Assembly (NCBI RefSeq): GCF_910589235.1
Contig: NC_060965.1
Location: 8,166,755-8,230,754, forward strand
From: Vespa crabro
Taxonomy: Eukaryota > Arthropoda > Insecta > Hymenoptera > Vespidae
Reading direction: 5' to 3'
Length of the DNA: 64,000 nt
Shown here: piece after piece, positions 1 through 13,318 of the stretch
Numbering within the stretch: the stretch's first letter is position 1
How the letters are laid out: each line of letters starts with the position of its first letter
Position numbers and translations under genes: made by a program
Notes under the pieces: generated by a model
The model's database searches: none
Told to the model about the DNA's origin: nothing
The model's input: the letters and a program-made list of their open reading frames with translations, nothing else

Positions 1-1150
1 ATTGTTGTTATTGTAGTTATTATTGTTATTATTGTTGTTATTGTTAATGTTGTTATTATTGTTATTGTTGTTATTATTATTATTGTTGTTATTGTTGTTA
101 TTACTGTTATTATTGTTGTTATTGTTAATGTGGTTATTATTGTTATTGTTGTTATTGTTGTTATTGTTGTTGTTATTGTTATAGTTGTTATTGTTGTTAT
201 TATTGTTACTATTGTTATTGTTGTTAATATTGTTATTTTTGTTATTGTTGTTATTATTGTTCTTATTGTTTTTATGGATATTGTTGTAATTATTGTTATT
301 GTTGTTATTGTTGTTATTGTTGTTATTATTGTTATTATTGTTATTATTGTTATTATTGTTATTGTTATTGCCATTATTGTTATTATTGTTATTATTGTTA
401 TTATTGTTCTTATTGCTATTATTGTTATTATTGTTATTAGTGTTATTAATGTTATTACTGTTATTATTGTTGTTATTATTAATGTGGTTATTATTGTTAT
501 TGTTGTTATTGTTGTTGTTATTGTTATAGTTCTTATTGTTGTTATTATTGTTACTACTGTTATTGTTGTTAATATTGTTATTTTTGTTATTGTTGTTATT
601 ATTGTTGTTATTGTATTTATGGTTATTGTTGTAATTATTGTTATTGTTGTTATTGTTGTTATTGTTGTTGTTATTGTTGTTATTGTTTTTATTGTTATTG
701 TGGTTATTATTGTTATTGTTGTTATCAGTATTATTGTTATTGTTGTTATTATTGCTATTGTTATTGTTGTTATTGTTGTTATTATTGTTATTGTTGTTAT
801 TATTATTATTATTGTTATTAATGTTATATTGTTATTATTGTTATTGTTGTTATTGTTATTATTGTTATTGTTGTTATTGTTGTTATTGTTGTTATTAATG
901 TTATTGTTGTTATTGTTGTTATTATTGTTATTTTTATTGTTGTTATTCTTCTTATTATTATTATTATTGTTATTATTGTTATTGTTGTTATTATTGTTAT
1001 TATTGTTGTTATTGTTATTGTTGTTATTATTCTTATTATTGTTGTTATTGTTATTATTGTTGTAATTGATTTTGTTGTTATTATTGTTGTTATTATTGTT
1101 ATTGTTGTTTTTGTTAGTATTGTTATTATTGTTATTGTTGTTATTGTTGA
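1..1150 (+). repeat. Left-edge block, copy of the 30.2, 41.8 and 57.7 kb blocks
   Basis: This block aligns with 30212-31361 (offset 30,211), and through that with about 41.8-43.0 kb and 57.7-58.8 kb. All four carry a GCC triplet (around 369, 30580, 42186 and 58039) where related blocks have GCT. The left copy keeps GTT near 795-800 where the other three read ATT, so it looks like the outgroup of the four. Similarity to the 31.3-kb copy ends near 1150, where this copy continues GATATTGTTGTTAATG and the others GATATTATTG. The block begins before the window. Confidence 0.75.
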
Positions 1151-1706
1151 TATTGTTGTTAATGTTGTTATTATTGTTATTGCTGTTATTGTTATTATTG
1201 TTATCATTGTTATTATTGTTATTGTTGTTATTGTTATTATTGTTATTGTTATTGTTATTATAGTTATTATTGCTATTGTTGTTATTGTTGTTATTGTTAT
1301 TGTTGTTATTATTGTTATTGTTGTTATTGTTATTATTGTTATTATTGTTATTATTGTTATTATTGTTATTGTTATTGTTATTATTGTTATTATTGTTATT
1401 ATTGTTATTATTGTTCTTATTGCTATTATTGTTATTATTGTTATTAGTGTTATTAATGTTATTATCGGTATTGTTGTTATTTTTGTTATTGTTGTTATTA
1501 TTTTTATTATAGTTATTGTTGTTATTATTGTTATTGTTGTTATTGTTGTTATTATTGTTATTATTGTTATTATTATTATTATTGTTATTAATGTTATATT
1601 GTTATTATTGTTATTATTGTTATTGTTATTGTCATTATTATTATTGTTGTTATTATTGTAATTATTATTATTATTGTTATTGTTGTTATTATTGTTATTG
1701 TTATTA

Positions 1707-1710
<4 letters not shown>

Positions 1711-1755
<45 letters not shown>

Positions 1756-1763
1756 CCTAATTG
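1711..1763 (+). repeat. TATCC cassette 1, 15 TAT triplets
   Basis: A pure run of 15 TAT triplets ends in CCTAATTG, the only CC in the neighbourhood. A second ATT run follows after TTAATATT. ATTGG, the reverse of a CCAAT core, lies 55 bp downstream of the first C. The same order holds in all 18 cassettes listed here. Confidence 0.9.
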
Positions 1764-1827
1764 TTATTAATGTTTTTATTATTATTGTTATTATTATTTT
1801 TGTTGTTATTGGTGTTGTTGTTATTAA

Positions 1828-1858
<31 letters not shown>

Positions 1859-2336
1859 GTTATTATTATTTGTTATTAATGTTATTATTGTTATTATTGT
1901 TATTATTGTTATTATTGTTATTATTGTTATTGTTATTGTTATTATTATTATTGTTGTTATTATTGTTATTATTGTTATTATTGTTATTATTGTTATCAGT
2001 ATTATTGTTATTGTTGTTATTATTGCTATTGTTATTGTTGTTATTGTTGTTATTATTGTTATTGTTGTTATTATTATTATTATTGTTATTAATGTTATAT
2101 TGTTATTATTGTTATTGTTGTTATTGTTATTATTGTTATTGTTGTTATTGTTGTTATTGTTGTTATTAATGTTATTGTTGTTATTGTTGTTATTATTGTT
2201 ATTTTTATTGTTGTTATTCTTCTTATTATTATTATTATTGTTATTATTGTTATTGTTGTTATTATTGTTATTATTGTTGTTATTGTTATTGTTGTTATTA
2301 TTCTTATTATTGTTGTTATTGTTATTATTGTTATAA

Positions 2337-3352
2337 TTGATTTTGTTGTTATTATTGTTGTTATTATTGTTATTGTTGTTTTTGTTAGTATTGTTATTAT
2401 TGTTATTGTTGTTATTGTTGATATTATTGTTATTATTGTTATTATTGTTATTATTGTTATTATTGTTATTGTTGTTATTGTTGTTATTATTGTTATTATT
2501 GTTATTGTTGTTATTATTATTATTGTTGTTATTGTTGTTATTACTGTTATTGTTGTTATTGTTGTTATTGTTGTTATTTTTGTTGTTATTGTTATAGTTA
2601 TTGTTGTTATTATTCTTATTATTATTGTTACTGTTATTATTGTTATTATTGATATTATTGTTATTATTGTTATTGTTATTGTTGTTATTATTGTTATTGT
2701 TATTGTTATTATTGTTATTATTGTTATTATTGTTATTATTGTTATTATTGTTATTATTGTTCTTATTGCTATTATTGTTATTATTGTTATTATTGTTATT
2801 AGTGTTATTAATGTTATTATCGTTATTGTTGTTACTGTTGTTAATGTTGTTATTATTTTTATTATAGTTATTGTTGTTATTGTTGTTATTATTGTTATTA
2901 TTGTTATTATTATTATTATTATTAACGTTATATTGTTATTATTGTTATTGTTGTTATTGTTGTTATTATTGTTGTTATTGTTGTTATTATTGTTATTATT
3001 GTTCTTATTGTTATTGATGTTATTATTGTTATTGTTGCTATTGTTGATATTGTTGTTATTGTTATTGTTGTTATTATTGTTATTGTTGTTATTGTTATTA
3101 TTGTTATTATTGTTATTATTGTTATTGTTGATATTATTGTTATTATTGTTATTATTGTTATTATTGTTATTATTGTTATTGTTGTTATTGTTGTTATTAT
3201 TGTTATTATTGTTATTGTTGTTATTATTATTATTGTTGTTATTGTTGTTATTACTGTTATTGTTGTTATTGTTGTTATTATTGTTATTATTGTTGTTATT
3301 GTTATTGTTGTTATTATTCTTATTATTGTTGTTATTGTTATTATTGTTATAA
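2337..3352 (+). repeat. 1016-bp tandem duplication in L1, copy 1
   Basis: It starts at the slip TTGATTTTG and includes the stop-generating TTATAG near 2593, the TTTTTATTATAG word near 2857-2868 and AACGTT at 2924. The following copy repeats these at exactly +1016 (3353, 3617, 3940). Because 1016 is not a multiple of three, the triplet phase is restored only by the internal slip words. Left homology begins somewhat earlier, near 2250, so the true crossover point cannot be fixed. Confidence 0.85.
2924..2929. repeat. AACGTT palindrome, representative of 16 copies
   Basis: A CpG-bearing palindrome in the context TTATTAACGTTATATTG. The 16 copies start at 2924, 3940, 6658, 7674, 15262, 19838, 24375, 29446, 32083, 35989, 41051, 43688, 47594, 52131, 56905 and 59542. 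Spacings repeat exactly: 1016 twice, 4537 twice, 2637 three times, 3906 twice. It is an AclI site, so it gives a physical fingerprint of the array. CpG is otherwise limited to a few words such as TTATCGTT and TTATCGGTATT. Confidence 0.9.
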
Positions 3353-4140
3353 TTGATTTTGTTGTTATTATTGTTGTTATTATTGTTATTGTTGTTTTTG
3401 TTAGTATTGTTATTATTGTTATTGTTGTTATTGTTGATATTATTGTTATTATTGTTATTATTGTTATTATTGTTATTATTGTTATTGTTGTTATTGTTGT
3501 TATTATTGTTATTATTGTTATTGTTGTTATTATTATTATTGTTGTTATTGTTGTTATTACTGTTATTGTTGTTATTGTTGTTATTGTTGTTATTTTTGTT
3601 GTTATTGTTATAGTTATTGTTGTTATTATTCTTATTATTATTGTTACTGTTATTATTGTTATTATTGATATTATTGTTATTATTGTTATTGTTATTGTTG
3701 TTATTATTGTTATTGTTATTGTTATTATTGTTATTATTGTTATTATTGTTATTATTGTTATTATTGTTATTATTGTTTTTATTGCTATTATTGTTATTAT
3801 TGTTATTATTGTTATTAGTGTTATTAATGTTATTATCGTTATTGTTGTTACTGTTGTTATTGTTGTTATTATTTTTATTATAGTTATTGTTGTTATTGTT
3901 GTTATTATTGTTATTATTGTTATTATTATTATTATTATTAACGTTATATTGTTATTATTGTTATTGTTGTTATTGTTGTTATTATTGTTGTTATTGTTGT
4001 TATTATTGTTATTATTGTTCTTATTGTTATTGATGTTATTATTGTTATTGTTGCTATTGTTGATATTGTTGTTATTGTTATTGTTGTTATTATTGTTATT
4101 GTTGTTATTGTTATTATTGTTATTATTGTTATTATTGTTA
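3353..4140 (+). repeat. 1016-bp tandem duplication in L1, copy 2 (partial)
   Basis: It repeats 2337-3128 at +1016, then departs near 4140, where copy 1 has GTTGATATTATTG and this copy runs on as a pure GTTATTATT tract before joining the next unit. Visible differences from copy 1 are few: GTTTTTATTGCT replaces GTTCTTATTGCT near 3776, and GTTGTTATTG replaces GTTGTTAATG near 3860. Confidence 0.8.
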
Positions 4141-5446
4141 TTATTGTTATTATTGTTATTATTTTTATTAGTGTTATTAATGTTATTACTGTTATTATTG
4201 TTGTTATTATTAATGTGGTTATTATTGTTATTGTTGTTATTGTTGTTGTTATTGTTATAGTTCTTATTGTTGTTATTATTGTTACTACTGTTATTGTTGT
4301 TAATATTGTTATTTTTGTTATTGTTGTTATTATTGTTGTTATTGTATTTATGGTTATTGTTGTAATTATTGTTATTGTTGTTATTGTTGTTATTGTTGTT
4401 GTTATTGTTGTTATTGTTTTTATTGTTATTGTGGTTATTATTGTTATTGTTGTTATCAGTATTATTGTTATTGTTGTTATTATTGCTATTGTTATTGTTG
4501 TTATTGTTGTTATTATTGTTATTGTTGTTATTATTATTATTATTGTTATTAATGTTATATTGTTATTATTGTTATTGTTGTTATTGTTATTATTGTTATT
4601 GTTGTTATTGTTGTTATTGTTGTTATTAATGTTATTGTTGTTATTGTTGTTATTATTGTTATTTTTATTGTTGTTATTCTTCTTATTATTATTATTATTG
4701 TTATTATTGTTATTGTTGTTATTATTGTTATTATTGTTGTTATTGTTATTGTTGTTATTATTCTTATTATTGTTGTTATTGTTATTATTGTTATAATTGA
4801 TTTTGTTGTTATTATTGTTGTTATTATTGTTATTGTTGTTTTTGTTAGTATTGTTATTATTGTTATTGTTGTTATTGTTGATATTGTTGTTAATGTTGTT
4901 ATTATTGTTATTGCTGTTATTGTTATTATTGTTATCATTGTTATTATTGTTATTGTTGTTATTGTTATTATTGTTATTGTTATTGTTATTATAGTTATTA
5001 TTGCTATTGTTGTTATTGTTGTTATTGTTATTGTTGTTATTATTGTTATTGTTGTTATTGTTATTATTGTTATTATTGTTATTATTGTTATTATTGTTAT
5101 TATTGTTATTGTTAATGTTATTATTGTTATTATTGTTATTATTGTTATTATTGTTCTTATTGCTATTATTGTTATTATTGTTATTAGTGTTATTAATGTT
5201 ATTATCGGTATTGTTGTTATTTTTGTTATTGTTGTTATTATTTTTATTATAGTTATTGTTGTTATTATTGTTATTGTTGTTATTGTTGTTATTATTGTTA
5301 TTATTGTTATTATTATTATTATTGTTATTAATGTTATATTGTTATTATTGTTATTATTGTTATTGTTATTGTCATTATTATTATTGTTGTTATTATTGTT
5401 ATTATTATTATTATTGTTATTGTTGTTATTATTGTTATTGTTATTA

Positions 5447-5450
<4 letters not shown>

Positions 5451-5489
<39 letters not shown>

Positions 5490-5497
5490 CCTAATTG
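5451..5497 (+). repeat. TATCC cassette 2, 13 TAT triplets
   Basis: Unit L2 counterpart of cassette 1 at 3734 bp, two triplets shorter in the tract. Confidence 0.9.
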
Positions 5498-5561
5498 TTA
5501 TTAATGTTTTTATTATTATTGTTATTATTATTTTTGTTGTTATTGGTGTTGTTGTTATTAA

Positions 5562-5592
<31 letters not shown>

Positions 5593-6070
5593 GTTATTAT
5601 TATTTGTTATTAATGTTATTATTGTTATTACTGTTATTATTGTTATTATTGTTATTATTGTTATTGTTATTGTTATTATTATTATTGTTGTTATTATTGT
5701 TATTATTGTTATTATTGTTATTATTGTTATCAGTATTATTGTTATTGTTGTTATTATTGCTATTGTTATTGTTGTTATTGTTGTTATTATTGTTATTGTT
5801 GTTATTATTATTATTATTGTTATTAATGTTATATTGTTATTATTGTTATTGTTGTTATTGTTATTATTGTTATTGTTGTTATTGTTGTTATTGTTGTTAT
5901 TAATGTTATTGTTGTTATTGTTGTTATTATTGTTATTTTTATTGTTGTTATTCTTCTTATTATTATTATTATTGTTATTATTGTTATTGTTGTTATTATT
6001 GTTATTATTGTTGTTATTGTTATTGTTGTTATTATTCTTATTATTGTTGTTATTGTTATTATTGTTATAA

Positions 6071-7086
6071 TTGATTTTGTTGTTATTATTGTTGTTATTA
6101 TTGTTATTGTTGTTTTTGTTAGTATTGTTATTATTGTTATTGTTGTTATTGTTGATATTATTGTTATTATTGTTATTATTGTTATTATTGTTATTATTGT
6201 TATTGTTGTTATTGTTGTTATTATTGTTATTATTGTTATTGTTGTTATTATTATTATTGTTGTTATTGTTGTTATTACTGTTATTGTTGTTATTGTTGTT
6301 ATTGTTGTTCTTTTTGTTGTTATTGTTATAGTTATTGTTGTTATTATTCTTATTATTATTGTTACTGTTATTATTGTTATTATTGATATTATTGTTATTA
6401 TTGTTATTGTTATTGTTGTTATTATTGTTATTGTTATTGTTATTATTGTTATTATTGTTATTATTGTTATTGTTGTTATTATTGTTATTATTGTTCTTAT
6501 TGCTATTATTGTTATTATTGTTATTATTGTTATTAGTGTTATTAATGTTATTATCGTTATTGTTGTTACTGTTGTTATTGTTGTTATTATTTTTATTATA
6601 GTTATTGTTGTTATTGTTGTTATTATTGTTATTATTGTTATTATTATTATTATTATTAACGTTATATTGTTATTATTGTTATTGTTGTTATTGTTGTTAT
6701 TATTGTTGTTATTGTTGTTATTATTGTTATTATTGTTCTTATTGTTATTGATGTTATTATTGTTATTGTTGCTATTGTTGATATTGTTGTTATTGTTATT
6801 GTTGTTATTATTGTTATTGTTGTTATTGTTATTATTGTTATTATTGTTATTATTGTTATTGTTGATATTATTGTTATTATTGTTATTATTGTTATTATTG
6901 TTATTATTGTTATTGTTGTTATTGTTGTTATTATTGTTATTATTGTTATTGTTGTTATTATTATTATTGTTGTTATTGTTGTTATTACTGTTATTGTTGT
7001 TATTGTTGTTATTATTGTTATTATTGTTGTTATTGTTTTTGTTGTTATTATTCTTATTATTGTTGTTATTGTTATTATTGTTATAA
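6071..7086 (+). repeat. 1016-bp tandem duplication in L2, copy 1
   Basis: Same structure as 2337-3352, displaced by 3734 bp, with AACGTT at 6658. The presence of the duplication in both L units shows that it predates the 3.73-kb duplication, or that the two units have since been homogenised. Private changes: GTTCTTTTTG near 6307 and GTTTTTGTTG near 7036. Confidence 0.85.
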
Positions 7087-7880
7087 TTGATTTTGTTGTT
7101 ATTATTGTTGTTATTATTGTTATTGTTGTTTTTGTTAGTATTGTTATTATTGTTATTGTTGTTATTGTTGATATTATTGTTATTATTGTTATTATTGTTA
7201 TTATTGTTATTATTGTTATTGTTGTTATTGTTGTTATTATTGTTATTATTGTTATTGTTGTTATTATTATTAATGTTGTTATTGTTGTTATTACTGTTAT
7301 TGTTGTTATTGTTGTTATTGTTGTTATTTTTGTTGTTATTGTTATAGTTATTGTTGTTATTATTCTTATTATTATTGTTACTGTTATTATTGTTATTATT
7401 GATATTATTGTTATTATTGTTATTGTTATTGTTGTTATTATTGTTATTGTTATTGTTATTATTGTTATTATTGTTATTATTGTTATTATTGTTATTATTG
7501 TTATTATTGTTCTTATTGCTATTATTGTTATTATTGTTATTATTGTTATTAGTGTTATTAATGTTATTATCGTTATTGTTGTTACTGTTGTTATTGTTGT
7601 TATTATTTTTATTATAGTTATTGTTGTTATTGTTGTTATTATTGTTATTATTGTTATTATTATTATTATTATTAACGTTATATTGTTATTATTGTTAATG
7701 TTGTTATTGTTGTTATTATTGTTGTTATTGTTGTTATTATTGTTATTATTGTTCTTATTGTTATTGATGTTATTATTGTTATTGTTGCTATTGTTGATAT
7801 TGTTGTTATTGTTATTGTTGTTATTATTGTTATTGTTCTTATTGTTATTATTGTTATTATTGTTATTATTGTTATTATTG
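7087..7880 (+). repeat. 1016-bp tandem duplication in L2, copy 2 (partial)
   Basis: It repeats 6071 onward at +1016, with AACGTT at 7674. It breaks off near 7840-7880 at the corresponding place to L1 copy 2, but is followed by a different continuation (TTTTTATTATTTTTATTG). Private changes are TTAATG near 7270 and 7697 and GTTCTT near 7836. Confidence 0.8.
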
Positions 7881-9681
7881 TTATTATTGTTATTATTTTT
7901 ATTATTTTTATTGTTATTGTTATTATTATTGTTATTGTTATTGTTGTTATTATTGTTATTGTTATTGTTATTATTGTTATTGTTGTTATTGTTGTTATTA
8001 TTGTTATTATTGTTATTATTGCTATTAATGTTATATTGTTATTATTGTTATTGTTGTTATTGTTGTTATTATTGTTATTATTGTTATTGTTGTTATTATT
8101 ATTATTGTTGTTATTGTTGTTATTACTGTTATTGTTGTTATTGTTGTTATTATTGTTATTTTTGTTATTATTGTTGTTATTGATATTGTTGTTATTATTC
8201 TTATTATTGTTGTTATTGTTATTATTGTTATTATTGATATTGTTGTTATTATTGTTATTGTTGTTTTTGTTATTGTTATTATTGTTATTATTGTTAGTAT
8301 TGTTATTATTGTTCTTATTGATATTATTGTTACTATTGTTATTAGTGTTATTAATGTTATTATCGTTATTGTTGTTATTGTTGTTATTGTTGTTATTGTT
8401 GTTATTATTGTTATTGTTGTTATTGTTGTTATTATTGTTATTGTTGTTATTGTAGTTATTATTGTTATTATTGTTGTTATTGTTAATGTTGTTATTATTG
8501 TTATTGTTGTTATTATTATTATTGTTGTTATTGTTGTTATTACTGTTATTATTGTTGTTATTGTTAATGTGGTTATTATTGTTATTGTTGTTATTGTTGT
8601 TATTGTTGTTGTTATTGTTATAGTTGTTATTGTTGTTATTATTGTTACTATTGTTATTGTTGTTATTGTTCTTATTGTTGTTGTTATTGTTATAGTTGTT
8701 ATTGTTGTTATTATTGTTACTATTGTTATTGTTGTTAATATTGTTATTTTTGTTATTGTTGTTATTATTGTTCTTATTGTTTTTATGGATATTGTTGTAA
8801 TTATTGTTATTGTTGTTATTGTTGTTCTTATTGCTATTATTGTTATTATTGTTATTAGTGTTATTGTTATTGCTATTATTGTTATTATTGTTATTATTGT
8901 TATTATTGTTCTTATTGCTATTATTGTTATTATTGTTATTAGTGTTATTAATGATATTACTGTTATTATTGTTGTTATTATTAATGTGGTTATTATTGTT
9001 ATTGTTGTTATTGTTGTTGTTATTGTTATAGTTCTTATTGTTGTTATTATTGTTACTACTGTTATTGTTGTTAATATTGTTATTTTTGTTATTGTTGTTA
9101 TTATTGTTGTTATTGTATTTATGGTTATTGTTGTAATTATTGTTATAGTTGTTATTGTTGTTATTGTTGTTGTTATAGTTGTTATTGTTTTTATTGTTAT
9201 TGTGGTTATTATTGTTATTGTTGTTATTGTTATTATTGTTATTATTGCTATTGTTGTTATTGTTGTTATTGTTATTGTTGTTATTATTGTTATTGTTGTT
9301 ATTGTTATTATTGTTATTATTGTTATTATTGTTATTATTGTTATTGTTATTGTTATTATTGTTATTATTGTTATTATTGTTATTATTGTTCTTATTGCTA
9401 TTATTGTTATTATTGTTATTAGTGTTATTAATGTTATTATCGGTATTGTTGTTATTGTTGTTATTGTTGTTAATATTTTTATTATAGTTATTGTTGTTAT
9501 TATTGTTATTGTTGTTATTGATGTTATTATTGTTATTATTGTTATTATTATTATTATTGTTATTAATGTTATATTGTTATTATTGTTATTATTGTTATTG
9601 TTATTGTCATTATTATTATTGTTGTTATTATTGTTATTATTATTATTATTGTTATTGTTGTTATTATTGTTATTGTTATTA

Positions 9682-9721
<40 letters not shown>

Positions 9722-9793
9722 CCTAATTGTTATTAATGTTTTTATTATTATTGTTATTATTATTTTTGTTGTTATTGGTGTTGTTGTTATTAA

Positions 9794-9824
<31 letters not shown>

Positions 9825-11318
9825 GTTATTATTGTTATTGTTGTTATTATTTGTTATTAATGTTATTATTGTTATTATTGTTATTATTGTTATTATTGTT
9901 ATTATTGTTATTGTTATTGTTATTATTATTATTGTTGTTATTATTGTTATTATTGTTATTATTGTTATTATTTTTATCAGTATTATTGTTATTGTTGTTA
10001 TTATTGCTATTGTTATTGTTGTTATTGTTGTTATTATTGTTATTGTTGTTATTATTATTATTATTGTTATTAATGTTATATTGTTATTATTGTTATTGTT
10101 GTTATTGTTATTATTGTTATTGTTGTTATTGTTGTTATTGTTGTTATTAATGTTATTGTTGTTATTGTTGTTATTATTGTTATTTTTATTGTTGTTATTC
10201 TTCTTATTATTATTATTATTGTTATTATTGTTATTGTTGTTATTATTGTTATTATTGTTGTTATTGTTAATGTGGTTATTATTGTTATTGTTGTTATTGT
10301 TGTTATTGTTGTTGTTATTGTTATAGTTGTTATTGTTGTTATTATTGTTACTATTGTTATTGTTGTTAATATTGTTATTTTTGTTATTGTTGTTATTATT
10401 GTTCTTATTGTTTTTATGGATATTGTTGTAATTATTGTTATTGTTGTTATTGTTGTTATTGTTGTTATTATTGTTATTATTGTTATTATTGTTATTATTG
10501 TTATTGTTATTGCTATTATTGTTATTATTGTTATTATTGTTATTATTGTTCTTATTGCTATTATTGTTATTATTGTTATTAGTGTTATTAATGTTATTAC
10601 TGTTATTATTGTTGTTATTATTAATGTGGTTATTATTGTTATTGTTGTTATTGTTGTTGTTATTGTTATAGTTCTTATTGTTGTTATTATTGTTACTACT
10701 GTTATTGTTGTTAATATTGTTATTTTTGTTATTGTTGTTATTATTGTTGTTATTGTATTTATGGTTATTGTTGTAATTATTGTTATTGTTGTTATTGTTG
10801 TTATTGTTGTTGTTATTGTTGTTATTGTTTTTATTGTTATTGTGGTTATTATTGTTATTATTGTTATTATAATTATTATTGTAATTAATGTTATATTGTT
10901 ATTATTGTTATTATTGTTATTATTGTTATTATTGTTATTGTTATTGTTATTATTGTTATTATTGTTAGTATTGTTATTAATGTTCTTATTGCTTTATTGT
11001 TATTATTGTTATTAGTGTTATTAATGTTATAATCGTTATTGTTGTTATTGTTGTCATTGTTGTTATTGTTGTTATTATTGTTATTGTTGTTATTGTTGTT
11101 ATTATTGTTATTGTTGTTATTGTAGTTATTATTGTTGTTATTGTTGTTATTGTTTTGTTGTTATTATTGTTATTGTTATTGTTATTATTGTTATTATTGT
11201 TATTGTTATTGCTGTTATTATTGTTATTGTTATTGTTATTATTGTTATTGTTGTTATTATTGTTATTTTTATTGTTGTTATTCTTCTTATTATTATTATT
11301 ATTGTTATTATTGTTATT
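7730..11318 (+). repeat. 3.59-kb unit M1
   Basis: Markers recur at +3589 in M2: GTTCTTATTG near 7752/11341, ATATTG slip at 8036/11625, TTAATGTGG at about 8569/12158, TATCCTAATTG at 9722/13311. Late in the unit the offset falls to 3586, 3577 and 3550, by losses of whole triplets. M1 contains an internal duplication of the CTTATTGCT to ATTAGTG segment (near 8828 and 8911), with an AATGATATT variant near 8951. Confidence 0.78.
9686..9729 (+). repeat. TATCC cassette 3, 12 TAT triplets
   Basis: Unit M1. The ATT run after TTAATATT is followed by an extra GTTATTGTTGTT segment that is absent from cassettes 1 and 2 and present in most later ones. Confidence 0.9.
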
Positions 11319-12480
11319 GTTGTTATTATTGTTATTATTGTTCTTATTGTTATTGATGTTATTATTGTTATTGTTGCTATTGTTGATATTGTTGTTATTG
11401 TTATTGTTGTTATTATTGTTATTGTTGTTATTGTTATTATTGTTATTATTGTTATTATTGTTATTATTGTTATTATTGTTATTATTTTTATTATTTTTAT
11501 TGTTATTGTTGTTATTATTGTTATTGTTATTGTTGTTATTATTGTTATTGTTATTGTTATTATTGTTATTGTTGTTATTGTTGTTATTATTGTTATTATT
11601 GTTATTATTGTTATTAATGTTATATTGTTATTATTGTTATTGTTGTTATTGTTGTTATTATTGTTATTATTGTTATTGTTGTTATTATTATTATTGTTGT
11701 TATTGTTGTTATTACTGTTATTGTTGTTATTGTTGTTATTATTGTTATTTTTGTTATTATTGTTGTTATTGATATTGTTGTTATTATTCTTATTATTGTT
11801 GTTATTGTTATTATTGTTATTATTGATATTGTTGTTATTATTGTTATTGTTGTTTTTGTTATTGTTATTATTGTTATTATTGTTAGTATTGTTATTATTG
11901 TTCTTATTGATATTATTGTTACTATTGTTATTAGTGTTATTAATGTTATTATCGTTATTGTTGTTATTGTTGTCATTGTTGTTATTGTTGTTATTATTGT
12001 TATTGTTGTTATTGTTGTTATTATTGTTATTGTTGTTATTGTAGTTATTATTGTTATTATTGTTGTTATTGTTAATGTTGTTATTATTGTTATTGTTGTT
12101 ATTATTATTATTGTTGTTATTGTTGTTATTACTGTTATTATTGTTGTTATTGTTAATGTGGTTATTATTGTTATTGTTGTTATTGTTGTTATTGTTGTTG
12201 TTATTGTTATAGTTGTTATTGTTGTTATTATTGTTACTATTGTTATTGTTGTTATTGTTGTTATTGTTGTTGTTATTGTTATAGTTGTTATTGTTGTTAT
12301 TATTGTTACTATTGTTATTGTTGTTAATATTGTTATTTTTGTTATTGTTGTTATTATTGTTCTTATTGTTTTTATGGATATTGTTGTAATTATTGTTATT
12401 GTTGTTATTGTTGTTCTTATTGCTATTATTGTTATTATTGTTATTACTGTTATTGTTATTGCTATTATTGTTATTATTGT

Positions 12481-13020
12481 TATTATTGTTATTATTGTTC
12501 TTATTGCTATTATTGTTATTATTGTTATTAGTGTTATTAATGTTATTACTGTTATTATTGTTGTTATTATTAATGTGGTTATTATTGTTATTGTTGTTAT
12601 TGTTGTTGTTATTGTTATAGTTCTTATTGTTGTTATTATTGTTACTACTGTTATTGTTGTTAATATTGTTATTTTTGTTATTGTTGTTATTATTGTCGTT
12701 ATTGTATTTATGGTTATTGTTGTAATTATTGTTATAGTTGTTATTGTTGTTATTGTTGTTGTTATAGTTGTTATTGTTTTTATTGTTATTGTGGTTATTA
12801 TTGTTATTGTTGTTATTGTTATTATTGTTATTATTGCTATTGTTGTTATTGTTGTTATTGTTATTGTTGTTATTATTGTTATTGTTGTTATTGTTATTAT
12901 TGTTATTATTGTTATTATTGTTATTATTGTTATTGTTATTGATATTATTGTTATTATTGTTATTATTGTTATTATTGTTCTTATTGCTATTATTGTTATT
13001 ATTGTTATTAGTGTTATTAA
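12481..13020 (+). repeat. Direct repeats of at least 60 bp, 480 bp apart, in M2
   Basis: Bases 12481-12540 and 12961-13020 are identical, each holding GTTCTTATTGCT and GTTATTAGTG. They continue differently (ATTACTG against ATTATCGG). M3 contains one such segment followed by the second continuation, so about 474 bp are missing there. Confidence 0.85.
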
Positions 13021-13270
13021 TGTTATTATCGGTATTGTTGTTATTGTTGTTATTGTTGTTATTATTTTTATTATAGTTATTGTTGTTATTATTGTTATTG
13101 TTGTTATTGATGTTATTATTGTTATTATTGTTATTATTATTATTATTGTTATTAATGTTATATTGTTATTATTGTTATTATTGTTATTGTTATTGTCATT
13201 ATTATTATTGTTGTTATTATTGTTATTATTATTATTATTGTTATTGTTGTTATTATTGTTATTGTTATTA

Positions 13271-13274
<4 letters not shown>

Positions 13275-13310
<36 letters not shown>

Positions 13311-13318
13311 CCTAATTG
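13275..13318 (+). repeat. TATCC cassette 4, 12 TAT triplets
   Basis: Unit M2, 3589 bp after cassette 3. The downstream ATT run is one triplet shorter. Confidence 0.9.

Larger units (their letters stand above)
440..4170 (+). repeat. 3.73-kb tandem unit L1
   Basis: First member of a head-to-tail pair with 4171-7900. Marker words recur at an offset of 3731 bp in the first third and 3734 bp in the rest, with a local 3740 near 1516/5256; the changes of offset are multiples of three. Landmarks: the block after TTAATGTGG (482), the ATATTG phase slip (about 827), a TTGATTTTG slip (1066), the TATCCTAATTG cassette (1756) and two AACGTT palindromes (2924, 3940). It contains a nested 1016-bp duplication. 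The left boundary is placed where the 4.17-kb copy stops matching upstream sequence. Confidence 0.8.
4171..7900 (+). repeat. 3.73-kb tandem unit L2
   Basis: Second member of the L pair, repeating L1's markers in order: TATCCTAATTG at 5490 and AACGTT at 6658 and 7674. Differences from L1 include a loss of two TAT triplets before TATCC, an extra triplet carrying AATG near 5113, GTTCTTTTTG for GTTATTTTTG near 6307, GTTTTTG for GTTATTG near 7036, and TTAATG for TTATTG near 7270 and 7697. At about 7840-7900 the sequence switches to the next block type, in place of the TTTTTATTAGTG that ends L1. Confidence 0.8.

Noticed and set aside
230..245. ATTTTTG resembling an Sm-protein site of an snRNA, repeated many times
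   Set aside because: It lacks flanking stems or any snRNA sequence and is expected from T-rich triplets with one A-to-T change.
600..630. TTGTATTTATGG and GTTTTTATGG as yeast-type origin consensus (WTTTAYRTTTW)
   Set aside because: Each has clear mismatches, and near matches are expected by chance in T-rich sequence.
2933..3352. Poly-leucine frames that could be read as signal peptides or membrane proteins
   Set aside because: They are TTA/TTG runs in another phase of the same repeat, overlapping the Ile/Val and Tyr/Cys frames, with no start context or other residues.
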